Assembly (NCBI RefSeq): GCF_000805675.1
Contig: NZ_JSEF01000015.1
Coordinates: 1-64,000 of the forward strand
Reading direction: 5' to 3'
Length of the DNA stretch: 64,000 nucleotides
Origin: Corynebacterium minutissimum
GTDB lineage: Bacteria > Actinomycetota > Actinomycetes > Mycobacteriales > Mycobacteriaceae
Position numbers and translations under genes: made by a program. Below are positions 54,036 through 64,000 of this stretch, piece after piece (within the stretch, counting starts at the first letter, position 1; each line of letters begins with the position of its first letter). Under the pieces are notes generated by a model. That model did no database searches. It was not told where the DNA came from and saw only the letters and a list, made by a program, of their open reading frames with translations.

Positions 54036-54746
54036 ATGACCATTCACAGCAACGAGCCCCACGGCGCGTCCCACAACGCGCGGCTGAATTCTTTGCGGGC
54101 CGGTGTGCTCGGCGCGAATGACGGTATCGTCTCCGTCGCCGCACTTCTGTTAGGCGTGGTGGGATCGGGGGCGTCGGCAAGCGCCATCCTCACTGCTGGT
54201 CTCGCAGCCACCGTTTCCGGCGCCGCCTCGATGGCGCTTGGCGAATACGTATCCGTCTCTGCCCAGCGCGATTCCGAGCGGATGATGATCGCCAAGGAAA
54301 CACGCGAACTCGAAGAGCTTCCCGAGCAGGAGCACGAGGAATTGGTAACCATGCTCTCCAGCTATGGCATGGGTCGGACAACTGCAGACACTGCAGCGCG
54401 TGAAATTGCCGCCGAAGACAGGCTTCTCGAAGCACACCTGCGTTTAGAGATTGGCATCGACGGTGAAGACCTCACCAACCCGTGGCATGCGGCGTTCTGG
54501 TCAGCCGTGTCTTTCTTGGCAGGCGCCTGCCTGCCCTTGCTGTCCATCTTCCTTGCTTCGGCGAAAACAGCAGCGCTTACCGTCGCCATTGTCACGCTCA
54601 TCGCCCTCGCCGTCACCGGATATGTATCCGCCCGCCTCGCAGACACCGACACTACCCGTTCTGTTCTGCGACTGGTTATCGGTGGCGCCTTGGGGTTGGC
54701 CATCACCTACGGCATCGGTGTTGCCTTTGGTGGAGTCGTGGGCTAG
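54036..54746 (+). CDS. VIT1/CCC1-family metal transporter
   Basis: A 236-residue membrane protein. N-terminal helices LRAGVLGANDGIVSVAALLLG and GLAATVSGAASMALGEYVSVSAQRDSE are the VIT1/CCC1 signature. A charged helical domain (about residues 75-140, many Glu) and three C-terminal hydrophobic helices follow. Relatives export Fe2+ or Mn2+. Located between a hypothetical gene and the ahp genes. Start ATG 54036 with AAAGGAG upstream. Confidence 0.88.
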   Translation: MTIHSNEPHGASHNARLNSLRAGVLGANDGIVSVAALLLGVVGSGASASAILTAGLAATVSGAASMALGEYVSVSAQRDSERMMIAKETRELEELPEQEHEELVTMLSSYGMGRTTADTAAREIAAEDRLLEAHLRLEIGIDGEDLTNPWHAAFWSAVSFLAGACLPLLSIFLASAKTAALTVAIVTLIALAVTGYVSARLADTDTTRSVLRLVIGGALGLAITYGIGVAFGGVVG

Positions 54747-54783
54747 TCCTGTCGCACAGGTCCAAAGCGGCTCCCACAATGCA

Positions 54784-54822
54784 GAAACGTCCCACCACCG
54801 TGACTACGGTGTGGGACGTTTC
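54784..54822. terminator. Bidirectional terminator VIT/ahpD
   Basis: GAAACGTCCCAC (54784-54795) pairs perfectly with GTGGGACGTTTC (54811-54822), with inner CCGT/ACGG. It lies between convergent genes. Confidence 0.85.
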
Positions 54823-54849
54823 GAGGATTAAGCAGTAAAAGCTTGACTC

Positions 54850-55380
54850 TTAAGCATTGCGTACGGCCTCAGCCTGCAGCGCCTGAGCTACAGCCTGGAC
54901 CACGCCGGCAACCTTGATGCTTTCCCAAATCTGCTCCTTGGTCATGCCTTCCTCGAGCAGAGTCTTAGCGTGGGCAGAAAGGCAATGCTCACAGCCGTTA
55001 ATGGCGGAAACTACGGTGTTCCACAGCTCGAACGTGGCCTTGTCCACGCCCGGCTTAGAGATGATGTTCATGCGCAGGCCAAACTTCACCTGTGCATAGT
55101 CATCACCCAACCAGCTCTTCGCACGGTAGGCCACGTTGTTCATGGCCATCACCGTGGCGGCACCGAGGGCGGCGTCAATAGCTTCCTCGCTCAGGTGCTC
55201 GCGAGCATCCTCCAGGATCTCCTTGAGCACCTGGTCATTGCGGGTAGCGGCTGCAGCAGCAACCAGGCTGCCCCACAGCTGCTCCTCGTTAAGCTCGGTG
55301 GTGCGAGAAAGCGTACCAAGGTTAAGTTTCTGATCCTTGGCATAAGCCGGAAGTGCGGACTTCAAGTTATCGATAGACAC
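54850..55380 (-). CDS. ahpD: Alkyl hydroperoxide reductase AhpD
   Basis: A 176-residue AhpD-type peroxidase/thiol carrier with the active-site motif [11 protein letters not shown] (CxxC-x3-H) near residue 130. It reduces AhpC through its two Cys. GTG 55380 is chosen because AGGAG lies 7 bases upstream and SIDNLKSAL is the normal N-terminus; the frame open from 55551 overlaps ahpC. Forms an operon with ahpC. Confidence 0.94.
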   Translation of the reverse strand: MSIDNLKSALPAYAKDQKLNLGTLSRTTELNEEQLWGSLVAAAAATRNDQVLKEILEDAREHLSEEAIDAALGAATVMAMNNVAYRAKSWLGDDYAQVKFGLRMNIISKPGVDKATFELWNTVVSAINGCEHCLSAHAKTLLEEGMTKEQIWESIKVAGVVQAVAQALQAEAVRNA

Positions 55381-55426
55381 TGAGGGTCTCCTTTCGAGAG
55401 CTCTCTGTTTAGACAGCGGCCTCTGG

Positions 55427-56020
55427 TTAGAGGGCGGACTGAACGACGTCCAGCTTGTTGATGTTCTTCGTTGGGTCGTTAGCCTCCCAGTTGCAGGCAC
55501 AGACCTCTTCCGACTGCAATGCGTCAAGCACACGCAGAACCTCATCAACATTGCGGCCCACAGCGTCCGGGGTCACGGAGACGAACTGGATAACGCCATC
55601 TGGGTCGATAATGAAGGTGGCACGGTCTGCCACTCCATCGGCGTTCTCCACACCGAGGGCACGAATCAGGTCGTGGCGAATGTCGGAGAACATCGGGAAC
55701 GGAACTTCCTTGAGCTCCGGGTGGGTAGCGCGCCAGTTGAAGTGTGCGTACTCGTTATCGGTGGAGCCGCCGAGGATCTGGGTATCGCGGTCCTGGAATT
55801 CCTCATCCAGCTTGCCAAAGGCAGCAATCTCAGTCGGGCACACGAAGGTGAAGTCCTTCGGGTAGAAGAACACAACCTTCCACATGCCACGGTACTTATC
55901 CAGGGACACCTGCTCGAAGTAGTCCTCCGGCTGGTTCGCGTTTACGTCGTGCAGATCGCCGCCCTTGAGCGCGGTCAACTCGAACTCGGGGAACTTTTCG
56001 CCGACGGTCAGGATAGACAT
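55427..56020 (-). CDS. ahpC: Peroxiredoxin AhpC
   Basis: A 197-residue 2-Cys peroxiredoxin. Peroxidatic Cys in [13 protein letters not shown] near residue 61 and resolving Cys in SEEVCACNW near 175. Reduces hydroperoxides with AhpD. ATG 56020 gives the usual N-terminus ([14 protein letters not shown]). Divergent from oxyR and so likely under OxyR control. ahpD follows after 46 bases. Confidence 0.95.
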   Translation of the reverse strand: MSILTVGEKFPEFELTALKGGDLHDVNANQPEDYFEQVSLDKYRGMWKVVFFYPKDFTFVCPTEIAAFGKLDEEFQDRDTQILGGSTDNEYAHFNWRATHPELKEVPFPMFSDIRHDLIRALGVENADGVADRATFIIDPDGVIQFVSVTPDAVGRNVDEVLRVLDALQSEEVCACNWEANDPTKNINKLDVVQSAL

Positions 56021-56099
56021 AGAAAGGGTCAACTCCTTGAAGAAACTGTGATGCAAATCTCCGTAACCACACGCCAGTGTGCCACCACGCAGGCGCATA

Positions 56100-56179
56100 G
56101 CCACTCACCTGCCAAGTATGCCAACAGTTTCTTTGCAAGTCAATAGTTTGACTTATTTATAAGTGTTAGAGTTATAGGC
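56100..56179. promoter_or_regulatory. oxyR-ahpC divergent regulatory region
   Basis: AT-rich stretch with the palindrome CTTATTTATAAG (56152-56163) and a TTATAG hexamer 3 bases before the oxyR ATG. Candidate OxyR operator for both genes, by position only. Confidence 0.4.
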
Positions 56180-57151
56180 ATGAACAATAAGGAGTATCGT
56201 CCGACGCTAGCCCAGCTGCGCACCTTCGTCACCATCGCGGAGAATAAACACTTTGGAACCGCAGCGTCCAAGCTCGATATCTCCCAGCCATCCCTGTCAC
56301 AAGCCCTCGTTGCCTTGGAACAGGGCCTCGGCATACAACTCATCGAGCGCTCTACCCGAAAGGTCATCGTCACCTCCGTTGGCGAAGAGCTCCTCCCCTT
56401 TGCCAAGGCAGCCCTTGAGGCCTCCGATGCTTTCCTCGCCCGCGCCCGCGGGGCTAATGGCACGCTTACCGGCCCCTTGACCATTGGCGTCATCCCCACT
56501 ATCGCGCCGTATATCCTCCCGGAACTCCTCCAGTCCATCACGGAGGTCTACCCCGAACTCGAACCGCGCTTCGTGGAGGAGCAGACTCAACACTTGCTCG
56601 ACAAACTTCGTGAAGGCACGATCGACCTCGCCATTACGGCCCTTCCCACCGAGGCCGCCGGCATGGTGGAAGTGCCGCTCTACGCTGAGCACTTCACTGT
56701 CGTTACGCCCTCCAAGCACCCTCTAGCAGGGCGCTCCGATCTCACACTAAAGCAACTCGAAGACCTCGACTTATTACTGCTTGATGATGGCCATTGCCTC
56801 CGCGACCAGGCGCTCGACCTCTGCCGGCGGGCCAAGATTAACCCCTCCGAAGCAACGAATGCAGTCACCCGCGCATCATCACTCACCACCATTCTGCAAC
56901 TCGTCATGGGCGGACTCGGTACCACGCTCGTGCCCGAGTCAGCGCTGGCAACCGAATGCACGAGCCCTGATCTAGCAGTAGCGCGTTTTGCACCTGCCGT
57001 TACCGCCGAGCGACAGGTAGGCCTGACGTTCCGGTCGTCCGCAGCGCGCGCCGAAGAATTCCACGCCTTCGGCTCACTGGTCACCTCTGCCTACCAGGCA
57101 GCGGTGGAACGCTCACGTGCACTCGTTCCCGTCACCTCCCCTCACGACTAA
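56180..57151 (+). CDS. oxyR: Hydrogen-peroxide regulator OxyR (LysR family)
   Basis: A 323-residue LysR regulator. N-terminal HTH (LAQLRTFVTIAENKHFGTAA, SQPSLSQALVALE) and an effector domain with the redox Cys pair in DDGHCLRDQALDLC (near residues 205 and 214), as in OxyR. Controls peroxide defence; the divergent ahpC fits. ATG 56180. Confidence 0.94.
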   Translation: MNNKEYRPTLAQLRTFVTIAENKHFGTAASKLDISQPSLSQALVALEQGLGIQLIERSTRKVIVTSVGEELLPFAKAALEASDAFLARARGANGTLTGPLTIGVIPTIAPYILPELLQSITEVYPELEPRFVEEQTQHLLDKLREGTIDLAITALPTEAAGMVEVPLYAEHFTVVTPSKHPLAGRSDLTLKQLEDLDLLLLDDGHCLRDQALDLCRRAKINPSEATNAVTRASSLTTILQLVMGGLGTTLVPESALATECTSPDLAVARFAPAVTAERQVGLTFRSSAARAEEFHAFGSLVTSAYQAAVERSRALVPVTSPHD

Positions 57152-57157
57152 AACGAC

Positions 57158-57211
57158 AAACGCCACCGTCTTGCCTTCACGCTATGACGCGTGAAGAAAG
57201 AGGTGGCGTTT
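57158..57211. terminator. Terminator after oxyR
   Basis: AAACGCCACC (57158-57167) pairs with GGTGGCGTTT (57202-57211), with an inner TTCACGC/GCGTGAA arm. It also lies downstream of the convergent membrane-protein gene. Confidence 0.85.
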
Positions 57212-57239
57212 ACAACCGCCCAGTAGAGCGGGATTCTAA

Positions 57240-58364
57240 TTACGCAGCCGGAGCATAGCGGCCCTGGCACTGACGGCATAGATGCGCCGTGGCCAATTGC
57301 ATTGCCGGAGCGATGACCACAAGTGCCAAGCCCAGAGTAATTACAGAAGCCGCAACGAGAAGGCCCGACAGCACGAGGAGCAGCAGGATGTGGCTGTAGT
57401 TCTGCTTGCCCAACTTCAGGCCCTGAGAGAATGCCTCACCGATGGAGGAGGTATCCGCGGCCAACCACGGCATCAAGGTGAAGAAAGGCTGAATGAACAA
57501 GGCAATGAGTCCAACCACAATCACACCGCCAAACACAGAGCCTACGAGGGCCAGGATTTGGCCCTCCTCGAGCTGCTCCATGCTGTTGGCGCCCGTCGCC
57601 GCAGCACCACCGAAGCCCAAGAAAAAGATTGCGACAATGGCGATCACCATGGCAATAGTCGCAAGCACACCCAGCACGAGGTTGACGACCAACGGCTGCA
57701 CCCAGCGAACACCTTGGAAGAGGGTTCCCCACGTCGGCTTAGGCGTGTCAATCTCGCGGTACGCCAAGCGGTAGACGATCAAACTGATAACCAAGGCTAG
57801 GATGCTCACGAGAAACGACAGGAAATTAACAGTCAGACCTGTTTCCACGCTATCGCTGTCCTGCTGAACGATACTCAGAGAAATCTGCGGAACAACCTGA
57901 ACGATTCCGACCACGAAGGCACCCAGAATCCAGAGCACCGGATTCTTCAGTGCAGCACCGAAGCCCCACTTAATAGCCTCGATAGCGCTCACTGGGCCGG
58001 TGTAGGCGGGGCCTGCCTGCGGGCCGGGGCCTGCGTAGCTGCCGTCCTCACCATAGTTAGCACCAGCGTAGCCTGGCTGGCCGGTGTTGTAGGCACCGTA
58101 GCCGCCATATTCTTGGCTTGCGCCATAGGCGTTCGCGCCTGGCTGTCCCGCACCTTGAGAGTTTCCACCGAAACCCTCATTCGAGCCATAGCCGCCGTTG
58201 GCGCCGTATCCGCCAGGTTGGCCGAAACCTGCCTGGTCTTCCGGGTGGTTTGTCGGCTCATAACGCGGCAAACCACCGTTGTTTCCAGCACCGTTGTTAG
58301 CGCCGTTGCCGAAACCGTTGTTGGAGGAATTGTCCTCCGATTTAGGGTCAAAGGGATTAGTCAT
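57240..58364 (-). CDS. Membrane protein with Gly/Asn/Tyr-rich N-terminus
   Basis: A 374-residue protein. The first 130 residues are low-complexity (GNGANNGAGNNGG, YGANGGYGSNEG, AGQPGYAGANYG). The remaining 240 residues hold about six hydrophobic segments (VLWILGAFVVGIVQVV, FLVSILALVISLIV, GVIVVGLIALFI, ILLLLVLSGLLVA). Family unclear. ATG 58364 has AAAGGA upstream. Convergent with oxyR, divergent from hrpA. Confidence 0.75.
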   Translation of the reverse strand: MTNPFDPKSEDNSSNNGFGNGANNGAGNNGGLPRYEPTNHPEDQAGFGQPGGYGANGGYGSNEGFGGNSQGAGQPGANAYGASQEYGGYGAYNTGQPGYAGANYGEDGSYAGPGPQAGPAYTGPVSAIEAIKWGFGAALKNPVLWILGAFVVGIVQVVPQISLSIVQQDSDSVETGLTVNFLSFLVSILALVISLIVYRLAYREIDTPKPTWGTLFQGVRWVQPLVVNLVLGVLATIAMVIAIVAIFFLGFGGAAATGANSMEQLEEGQILALVGSVFGGVIVVGLIALFIQPFFTLMPWLAADTSSIGEAFSQGLKLGKQNYSHILLLLVLSGLLVAASVITLGLALVVIAPAMQLATAHLCRQCQGRYAPAA

Positions 58365-58458
58365 TGTTCGTGTCCTTTACATCTTTGGTCACACAGACAA
58401 CACGAGCGTACCAACAACTTCATGAAAATCCGTGAGCGAGTAGACTTTTAGGGCGATT

Positions 58459-61400
58459 ATGACTGCAACTCGCGATGAACTCTATAGCGCTCTCACTAAC
58501 GTTTCGTTGAGTGATGAACGCGCATTCCGCCGCCGCCTCCGTAAAGCCCGCGCCCCAAAGGCCCTCGAAGCAATTGGCGCAGATATTGCCGCAGCACAAC
58601 AGCGCGTGGCCGCCATCGACGCTGGAGTGCCGGACATCACGTACCCAGAGCAGCTTCCCGTTACCTCACGTCGGGAGGACCTCGCCGAGGCCATCGCGAA
58701 CAACCAGGTGGTCATTATTGCCGGTGAGACTGGTTCCGGTAAGACAACCCAGATTCCAAAGATCTGTCTGGAGCTAGGCCGCGGGCGCCGTGGTCTCATT
58801 GGCCATACCCAGCCCCGCCGTCTCGCTGCCCGCACGGTCGCTGAGCGCATCGCCGACGAGCTCGGTCAATCCATCGGGGAATCTGTTGGTTACGCCATTC
58901 GCTTCGATGACAAGGTGTCTTCCACGACCGCTGTCAAACTCATGACCGACGGTATTTTGCTTGCAGAAATGCAGCGCGACCGTTTCCTCAACGCTTACGA
59001 CACCATCATTATCGACGAGGCCCACGAGCGCTCCCTCAACATTGACTTCCTGTTGGGCTACCTCAAGCGGCTTCTTCCTAAACGGCCAGATCTCAAGGTC
59101 ATCATCACTTCTGCCACTATTGACCCAGAGCGCTTTGCCGCACACTTCGCTGACGCCGATGGTGAACCTGCCCCTATCATCGAGGTCTCCGGACGCACCT
59201 ACCCGGTAGAGATCCGTTACCGTCCGTTGGAGATTGAATCTGGTGGCAAAACCATTGATATCGATCCCTTGGACGCCCTGTGTGAGGCCATCGAAGAGCT
59301 CATGACCGAGGGCGAAGGCGATATCCTTTGTTTCTTCCCCGGTGAACGCGATATCCGCGATGCTATGGAAGCCATTGAGGGCCGCCACTGGCGCGGTGTG
59401 GAAGTCACTCCCTTATTTGGACGACTGTCCAACCAAGAGCAGCACCGAGTATTTAGCCCGCATAGCGGGCGAAGAATCGTGCTCTCCACCAACATTGCCG
59501 AAACGTCACTGACTGTTCCCGGTATCCGCTATGTCGTGGACACCGGCACCGCGCGTATTTCGCGCTACTCCACCCGCACCAAGGTCCAGCGTCTGCCTAT
59601 TGAGCCTATTTCCCAGGCCAGCGCCAACCAACGCTCTGGCCGTTGTGGACGTGTGGCTGACGGCATTGCCATTCGCCTCTACAGCGAGCAGGACTTCCTC
59701 TCTCGCCCCGAGTTCACTGACCCGGAGATTTTGCGCACCAATCTGGCCAGCGTCATTCTTCAGATGATTTCGCTACGGCTAGGCGATATTTCGGAGTTTC
59801 CTTTCGTCCAGCCCCCCGAGCCTAAAGCCGTACGCGATGGTTTGCTTCTCCTGCACGAACTGGGTGCGCTCCAGCAAAAAGAAAAAGATGGCCTTCCCGT
59901 CTTGACTCACGTGGGACGAGACTTGGCGCGCATTCCAGTCGATCCGCGGATGGCCCGCATGCTCGTCGAGGCCAATACATCAGGCTGCCTTACCGACGTC
60001 ATGATCATTGTCGCCGCCATGACTATCCAAGACGTGCGCGAGCGCCCCCTAGACAAGCAAACTCAAGCGGACCAGTCCCATGCCCGGTTCAAGGACAAGA
60101 CCTCAGACTTCCTGTCCATGCTCAACCTCTGGGACTTTGTCCAGGAAGCCCGCGAAGAAATGAGCGGAAATGCCTTCCGCAAACGCATGAAAGCGGATTT
60201 CCTGCACTATATGCGCATCCGCGAGTGGTTCGACCTCGTGCGCCAACTGCGTGACGTGGCCAAGCAACTGGGTTGGAAAGCTCAGGAAGGCACGGAACGA
60301 CGCCCAGATGACATCCATATGTCTCTGCTTTCTGGATTGCTCTCCAACATTGGCGCCCGCGACGGCAATTCCAAGGAATTTATTGGCGCGCGGAATACCC
60401 GCTTCCTCGTCTTCCCTGGCTCCGCGCTGGCGAAGAAACCTCCAGAGTTCCTCATGGCCGCTGAACTAGTCGAGACCTCTCGGCTGTGGGCGCGCGATGT
60501 CGCCGCAATTGACCCAGCTTGGGTAGAAAAGCTTGCAGAAGACCTGCTTAAGCACAACTATTCTGATCCTACGTGGTCTCGCAAACGCGGTTCCGCGGTA
60601 GCGACGCAGCGTTCGACGCTGTACGGCGTCACCGTCGTGGCGGACCGCACGGTGCCCTATCACCATGTAGATAAGGCTGCAGCTCGCGATATGTTCATTC
60701 GCAATGCGCTTGTCGACGGCGACTGGACCACCCACCACCACTTCTTCCATGACAATAAGCGCAAACTCGCTGAGGCTTCCGAGTTCGAGGAGAAGGCCCG
60801 TCGGCGTGGACTCGTCGTGGATGAAGACACGTTGTTCGATTTCTATGACCAGCGCATCCCTGAAAATGTCACCACGGCGAAGCACTTCGACTCCTGGTGG
60901 AAGAAACAGAAGAACAAGCATCTTCTTGACTTTGACCCTACAAAGCTTCTCGACGATGACCATGACGTCACGGAAGAGGCCTTCCCAGATCGCTGGCTCA
61001 AGGGCAGTATTGATTACGACCTCTCCTACAAATTCGAGCCTGGTGATCCCCTCGACGGTGTCACCCTCATGGTCCCTGTGCCGCTGCTTGCAGGCCTCGA
61101 CACCGAGGGTTTCGATTGGCTCGTCCCTGGCCTGCGACTCGAACTCGTTACTGAGCTCATTCGTTCCTTGCCCAAGGCGCTGCGCCGTACTGTCGTCCCG
61201 GCACCCGAATTTGCTGAGAGAGCACTGCCCAAGCTTTTGCCCTACGAAGGGCGCATTACCGAGCAGCTCGCAGCAGTTCTACAAGAGATGGGCGGGCAGG
61301 GCATCAATGCCAGTGATTTCCGTCCTGAACAGCTGGACCCGCACTTGCGTATGAATTTCGCTGCGGTGGACAAACGCGGCAAGGTCATTGACTCCGATCG

Positions 61401-62334
61401 TGATCTCAAGGCGTTAGTCCAGCGACAGGCAGGTCATATTTCCTCCTCGGTATCCCGAGTGGGCCGCAAATCTGAATCCAAGGCTGTCAAAGAGTGGTCC
61501 GACGACACTTTGGGCAGCATCGATGAGGAAGTTACCACCGTGGTAGATGGCCATGAGGTCACCGCTTACCCTGCGCTGGTGGCAACCAAGGAAGGCGTCG
61601 CCCTTAAAGTGCACCCCACTAAGGCGGCTGCCGACGCCTCCATGATCACCACTACACTCACTCTTCTTCTCCGTGAGATTTCCGTGAGCACACAGCAGAT
61701 GGTCAAGGGTCTACCGCTGCAACAACGAGTTGCTGTTGATGCATACCCGCATGGAGGCGCTGATGGTCTGGTTAATGACGCCCGTGTCGCTGCTGTACGC
61801 GACATCATGATGGAAAAGGGCGGCCCTGTTCGCAGTCCAGCGGAGTTCACCGCACTTCTCAACGCAGTTAAACCAGAGGTACCAAGCCGTGTACGGCAGT
61901 CAGTAGTCGCGATTGCACCGGGCCTAGCAGAGTTTTCCAACCTCTCGGCAGAACTTAAGCACTGGGAAGGCCCGGCTATCGACGACATACGCGCACAGCT
62001 CGAGTTCCTGCTGCCGCCGAATGCTCTGACGATCCACGGTATTCAGCATTTGCGTCACCTCCCCCGCTATATTCAGGCCGCACGGATCCGTCTCGAGGAC
62101 ATGAACCTCGATCCGGACCGTGACGCTGACCGCCAGGCCGACGTTGATGAGGCCAAGGCTTACCTAGCCAATCGTCTCCGTAATCTCCCTGCCGGGCGAG
62201 AAAAGACGCGTGAGGTCAAGGACATCTACTGGATGATAGAGGAGCTGCGCGTATCGCTTTTTGCTCAGCGCTTAGGCACTGCTCACGCAGTATCGCTGCG
62301 CCGAGTACAGAAAGCAGCCGATAAGTTGCGTTAA
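58459..62334 (+). CDS. hrpA: ATP-dependent RNA helicase HrpA
   Basis: A 1291-residue DEAH-box RNA helicase. [13 protein letters not shown] near residue 93, [13 protein letters not shown] near 186, ITSATIDPE (III), [12 protein letters not shown] (VI), then HA2/OB domains and the long C-terminal DUF3418 part. In relatives it resolves stalled or collided ribosomes and mRNA structure. Its stop codon shares bases with the convergent nrdR stop (4-base overlap). Confidence 0.93.
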   Translation: MTATRDELYSALTNVSLSDERAFRRRLRKARAPKALEAIGADIAAAQQRVAAIDAGVPDITYPEQLPVTSRREDLAEAIANNQVVIIAGETGSGKTTQIPKICLELGRGRRGLIGHTQPRRLAARTVAERIADELGQSIGESVGYAIRFDDKVSSTTAVKLMTDGILLAEMQRDRFLNAYDTIIIDEAHERSLNIDFLLGYLKRLLPKRPDLKVIITSATIDPERFAAHFADADGEPAPIIEVSGRTYPVEIRYRPLEIESGGKTIDIDPLDALCEAIEELMTEGEGDILCFFPGERDIRDAMEAIEGRHWRGVEVTPLFGRLSNQEQHRVFSPHSGRRIVLSTNIAETSLTVPGIRYVVDTGTARISRYSTRTKVQRLPIEPISQASANQRSGRCGRVADGIAIRLYSEQDFLSRPEFTDPEILRTNLASVILQMISLRLGDISEFPFVQPPEPKAVRDGLLLLHELGALQQKEKDGLPVLTHVGRDLARIPVDPRMARMLVEANTSGCLTDVMIIVAAMTIQDVRERPLDKQTQADQSHARFKDKTSDFLSMLNLWDFVQEAREEMSGNAFRKRMKADFLHYMRIREWFDLVRQLRDVAKQLGWKAQEGTERRPDDIHMSLLSGLLSNIGARDGNSKEFIGARNTRFLVFPGSALAKKPPEFLMAAELVETSRLWARDVAAIDPAWVEKLAEDLLKHNYSDPTWSRKRGSAVATQRSTLYGVTVVADRTVPYHHVDKAAARDMFIRNALVDGDWTTHHHFFHDNKRKLAEASEFEEKARRRGLVVDEDTLFDFYDQRIPENVTTAKHFDSWWKKQKNKHLLDFDPTKLLDDDHDVTEEAFPDRWLKGSIDYDLSYKFEPGDPLDGVTLMVPVPLLAGLDTEGFDWLVPGLRLELVTELIRSLPKALRRTVVPAPEFAERALPKLLPYEGRITEQLAAVLQEMGGQGINASDFRPEQLDPHLRMNFAAVDKRGKVIDSDRDLKALVQRQAGHISSSVSRVGRKSESKAVKEWSDDTLGSIDEEVTTVVDGHEVTAYPALVATKEGVALKVHPTKAAADASMITTTLTLLLREISVSTQQMVKGLPLQQRVAVDAYPHGGADGLVNDARVAAVRDIMMEKGGPVRSPAEFTALLNAVKPEVPSRVRQSVVAIAPGLAEFSNLSAELKHWEGPAIDDIRAQLEFLLPPNALTIHGIQHLRHLPRYIQAARIRLEDMNLDPDRDADRQADVDEAKAYLANRLRNLPAGREKTREVKDIYWMIEELRVSLFAQRLGTAHAVSLRRVQKAADKLR

Positions 62335-62789
62335 AAAGAGTCCCTATCCCGACGGCGCATAAGACGAATCTCCGACTCAAAGTCGTCCGCGCTTTCAAAG
62401 GACTTGTAGACCGAAGCGAAGCGAAGGTAGGCAACCTCATCAAGGTCACGCAGGGGTTCTAGGATTGCCAAACCAATGTCATTGGCATTGACTTGGGAAG
62501 AACCGTGGCTGCGGATAGTTTCCTCAACTTCCTGCGCCAGCTTCTTCAGCGAATCGTCGCTGACGTCGCGGCCCTGGCAGGCTCGCTGCACACCGCGAAT
62601 AAGTTTGTCGCGACTGAAGGGTTCCGCGAGGCCACTGCGTTTGACCACCAACAGAACGGCTTTTTCAACCGTCGTAAAACGGCCTTTACACGCAGTGCAC
62701 TCTCGCCGACGGCGGATCGAGGTACCGCTATCTACTACGCGAGAGTCAATAACGCGCGACTGTTCATTGTGACAGAACGGGCAATACAC
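62331..62789 (-). CDS. nrdR: Transcriptional repressor NrdR
   Basis: A 152-residue repressor of ribonucleotide reductase genes. Zinc ribbon with YCPFC at the N-terminus and CTACKGRF, then an ATP-cone domain ([20 protein letters not shown]). GTG 62789 gives the classical start (YCPFCHNEQ); the frame open to 62876 is upstream sequence. lexA and divS follow in the usual corynebacterial order. Confidence 0.95.
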   Translation of the reverse strand: MYCPFCHNEQSRVIDSRVVDSGTSIRRRRECTACKGRFTTVEKAVLLVVKRSGLAEPFSRDKLIRGVQRACQGRDVSDDSLKKLAQEVEETIRSHGSSQVNANDIGLAILEPLRDLDEVAYLRFASVYKSFESADDFESEIRLMRRRDRDSF

Positions 62790-62948
62790 GGCGCGGCATC
62801 CTTCCTCGGGGTCGTACACATGTGCCGCTCCGAGTGAACTAACCCAGAAAATGGGCCGTTGATTCTCATAAAACAAGGCGCGGCATATCGCCCCGTAGTC
62901 TACTCACTGCTTAACCGACTGGGTACCTACCAGTCCCGTTGTTGGCCC

Positions 62949-63344
62949 CTAGTGAGAAGATGCCACTGCAGAAGGCGACGATGCCGGCACAAACGACGCC
63001 TCACTGTCGATGCTCAGCCCTCCCCACACAGTGCCGACGAATACTGCTACACCAAAGACAGCGCCAAGGACATAGTTACCTACGTTCGAGCTACCCCAGC
63101 GTCGATTCGAGTCCGAATTCAGGGTAGAAGCACGAGAGCGAAGCTTTTCCCGGCTACGCTCCTGTGTTCTATCTATCGGAGATAAAGTTCGAACATCAGG
63201 AGAGTGACGCAATGATTGACGTGGTGCGGATTGAGGTGCCGCAGGTTCCCACACCATCGCTGGCGGAACAACTGCAGGTCGAGAAATTCCTACCTCGTCA
63301 CGAGAGATTCCGCGCTTGTTCGGGGTGTTAAGTACGATAGCCAT
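62949..63344 (-). CDS. divS: SOS cell-division suppressor DivS
   Basis: A 131-residue protein with a long basic N-terminal part (about 90 residues, RSREKLRSRAS), one hydrophobic segment (NYVLGAVFGVAVFVGTVWGG, about 95-115) and a short Ser/Pro-rich outside tail. Its place between nrdR and lexA, divergent from lexA, is the place of divS in C. glutamicum, whose product halts septation during SOS. Identification rests on position and topology. ATG 63344 has AAGGGAAG upstream. Confidence 0.75.
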   Translation of the reverse strand: MAIVLNTPNKRGISRDEVGISRPAVVPPAMVWEPAAPQSAPRQSLRHSPDVRTLSPIDRTQERSREKLRSRASTLNSDSNRRWGSSNVGNYVLGAVFGVAVFVGTVWGGLSIDSEASFVPASSPSAVASSH

Positions 63345-63428
63345 ATTCTTCCCTTTCAGATTGCAATAACTCGGTAGCGATGATGACTAGAGTGTAGGAA
63401 ACCAGTCCGACACTTTCGAACATCTCCA

Positions 63429-63444
63429 TCGACCAATCGTTCGA
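63429..63444. promoter_or_regulatory. LexA box between divS and lexA
   Basis: TCGACCAATCGTTCGA matches 12 of the 14 fixed positions of the actinobacterial SOS box TCGAACANNTGTTCGA. It lies 85 bases before divS. Confidence 0.7.
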
Positions 63445-63508
63445 TTTGGTCTGTATGTTCGATTTATAACAGCCTCTCGAAAGTTTGTCCACATTTGCGT
63501 GGCAACTG

Positions 63509-63524
63509 TCGAACATTTTTTCTT
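63509..63524. promoter_or_regulatory. Second LexA-like box, lexA side
   Basis: TCGAACATTTTTTCTT has a perfect left half and 11 of 14 fixed positions of the SOS box. It lies 100 bases before lexA. Weaker half-sites lie at 63416 (TCGAACA) and 63447-63462 (ending TGTTCGA). Confidence 0.5.
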
Positions 63525-63623
63525 TCCATGCTAAAAAGGAGACAAGCATTCGATATGCCCTACCCCGTTTACCCCACCCAATAAACGCGCCCACCGCCCT
63601 TCCCCGAGTCACAAGGAGAAAAC

Positions 63624-64000
63624 ATGGCCCGCAAACCGAAGAAGAGCGATCAACCCACTCTCGAATCTCTGTCCGCTCGCCAGCGTCGCATTCTCGAAGT
63701 CATCCACGATGCCGTAATGCTTCGAGGCTACCCACCAAGCATTCGCGAGATTGGGGATGCCACCGGACTTCAATCCACCTCTTCCGTGGCCTACCAACTC
63801 AAGCAGCTGGAGGAGAAAGGCTTCCTGCGCCGCGATCCCAACAAGCCGCGCGCCGTTGATGTTCGCCACTTCCCTAGCGCTGATGAGTCCAAGAAACCTG
63901 GCCGCAAGTCCGCCGCCACCATGAGCGTCGTCGAGCCTGCAACTGGAGATGTTCCTGAAGAAGCCTCGGCGCCGACATACATCCCAGTCGTTGGACGCAT
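63624..64000 (+). CDS. lexA: SOS repressor LexA (partial, runs off the window)
   Basis: The first 125 codons of LexA. N-terminal winged [43 protein letters not shown], then a linker rich in Lys/Ala/Glu and the start of the peptidase part (PTYIPVVGR). The cleavage site and catalytic Ser/Lys lie beyond the end. ATG 63624 has AAGGAG five bases before it. Represses SOS genes including the divergent divS. Confidence 0.93.
   Translation, partial: MARKPKKSDQPTLESLSARQRRILEVIHDAVMLRGYPPSIREIGDATGLQSTSSVAYQLKQLEEKGFLRRDPNKPRAVDVRHFPSADESKKPGRKSAATMSVVEPATGDVPEEASAPTYIPVVGR

Overview
The window is chromosomal DNA of an actinobacterium, almost certainly a Corynebacterium. The backbone keeps the order known from corynebacteria and mycobacteria around the two housekeeping sigma factors: ribD-like, aftC, msrB, hemQ, DUF3000, rnd, dxs, TRAM methyltransferase, DUF3159, DUF3710, dut, DUF3093, DUF4193, ppgK, sigA, then sigB, dtxR, galE, a PAC2 protein, a DUF3516 helicase, hrpA, nrdR, divS and lexA. 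The DtxR, SigA, OxyR and NrdR readings match these families along their whole length. The species cannot be fixed from the sequence alone.

Layout. 1-923: six tRNA genes on the minus strand (Gly, Val, Cys types) and one tRNA-Val(CAC) on the plus strand. 1053-15526: core genes for cell-wall arabinan (aftC), methionine sulfoxide repair, coproheme decarboxylation, RNA processing, isoprenoid precursors (dxs), dUTP removal, polyphosphate glucokinase and the primary sigma factor. 15527-34640: an accessory block inserted between sigA and the DUF4190 genes. It holds a single-chain Type ISP restriction-modification enzyme whose target-recognition part looks replaced, a two-gene PIN-toxin-like module, a GmrSD-type (DUF262/DUF1524) enzyme split over two reading frames, a decayed IS3-family element, a secreted phosphodiesterase with an ABC importer and metallo-hydrolase, an IS256-family remnant joined to a second IS3 piece, and a bioW-bioF pair with a nonsense codon in bioW. 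34813-48234: return to the backbone, with paired DUF4190 membrane proteins, a helicase, DUF3039/DUF3099, a PrmC-like methyltransferase, dtd, a serine transporter with serine deaminase and a YheO-type regulator, then sigB-dtxR-galE. 48191-64000: DUF4192, PAC2, DUF3516 helicase, a VIT-family transporter, the ahpD-ahpC/oxyR peroxide unit, a Gly/Asn-rich membrane protein, hrpA, nrdR and the divergent SOS pair divS/lexA (lexA runs off the end).

How the parts work together. Phage defence is concentrated at 15767-24205. The 25602-31550 block reads as phosphate-ester scavenging: an exported glycerophosphodiesterase, a lipoprotein binding protein, two permeases, an ATPase, an MBL hydrolase and a broken 5'-nucleotidase, all on one strand. 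Two near-identical, same-orientation IS3 ends (24310-24487 and 32247-32425) bracket it. Stress and regulation genes cluster on the right: sigB with an ECF(SigH)-type promoter, dtxR, oxyR with ahpCD, and lexA/divS with LexA boxes. Many genes appear to be leaderless: a TANNNT hexamer sits 6-8 bases before an ATG or GTG.
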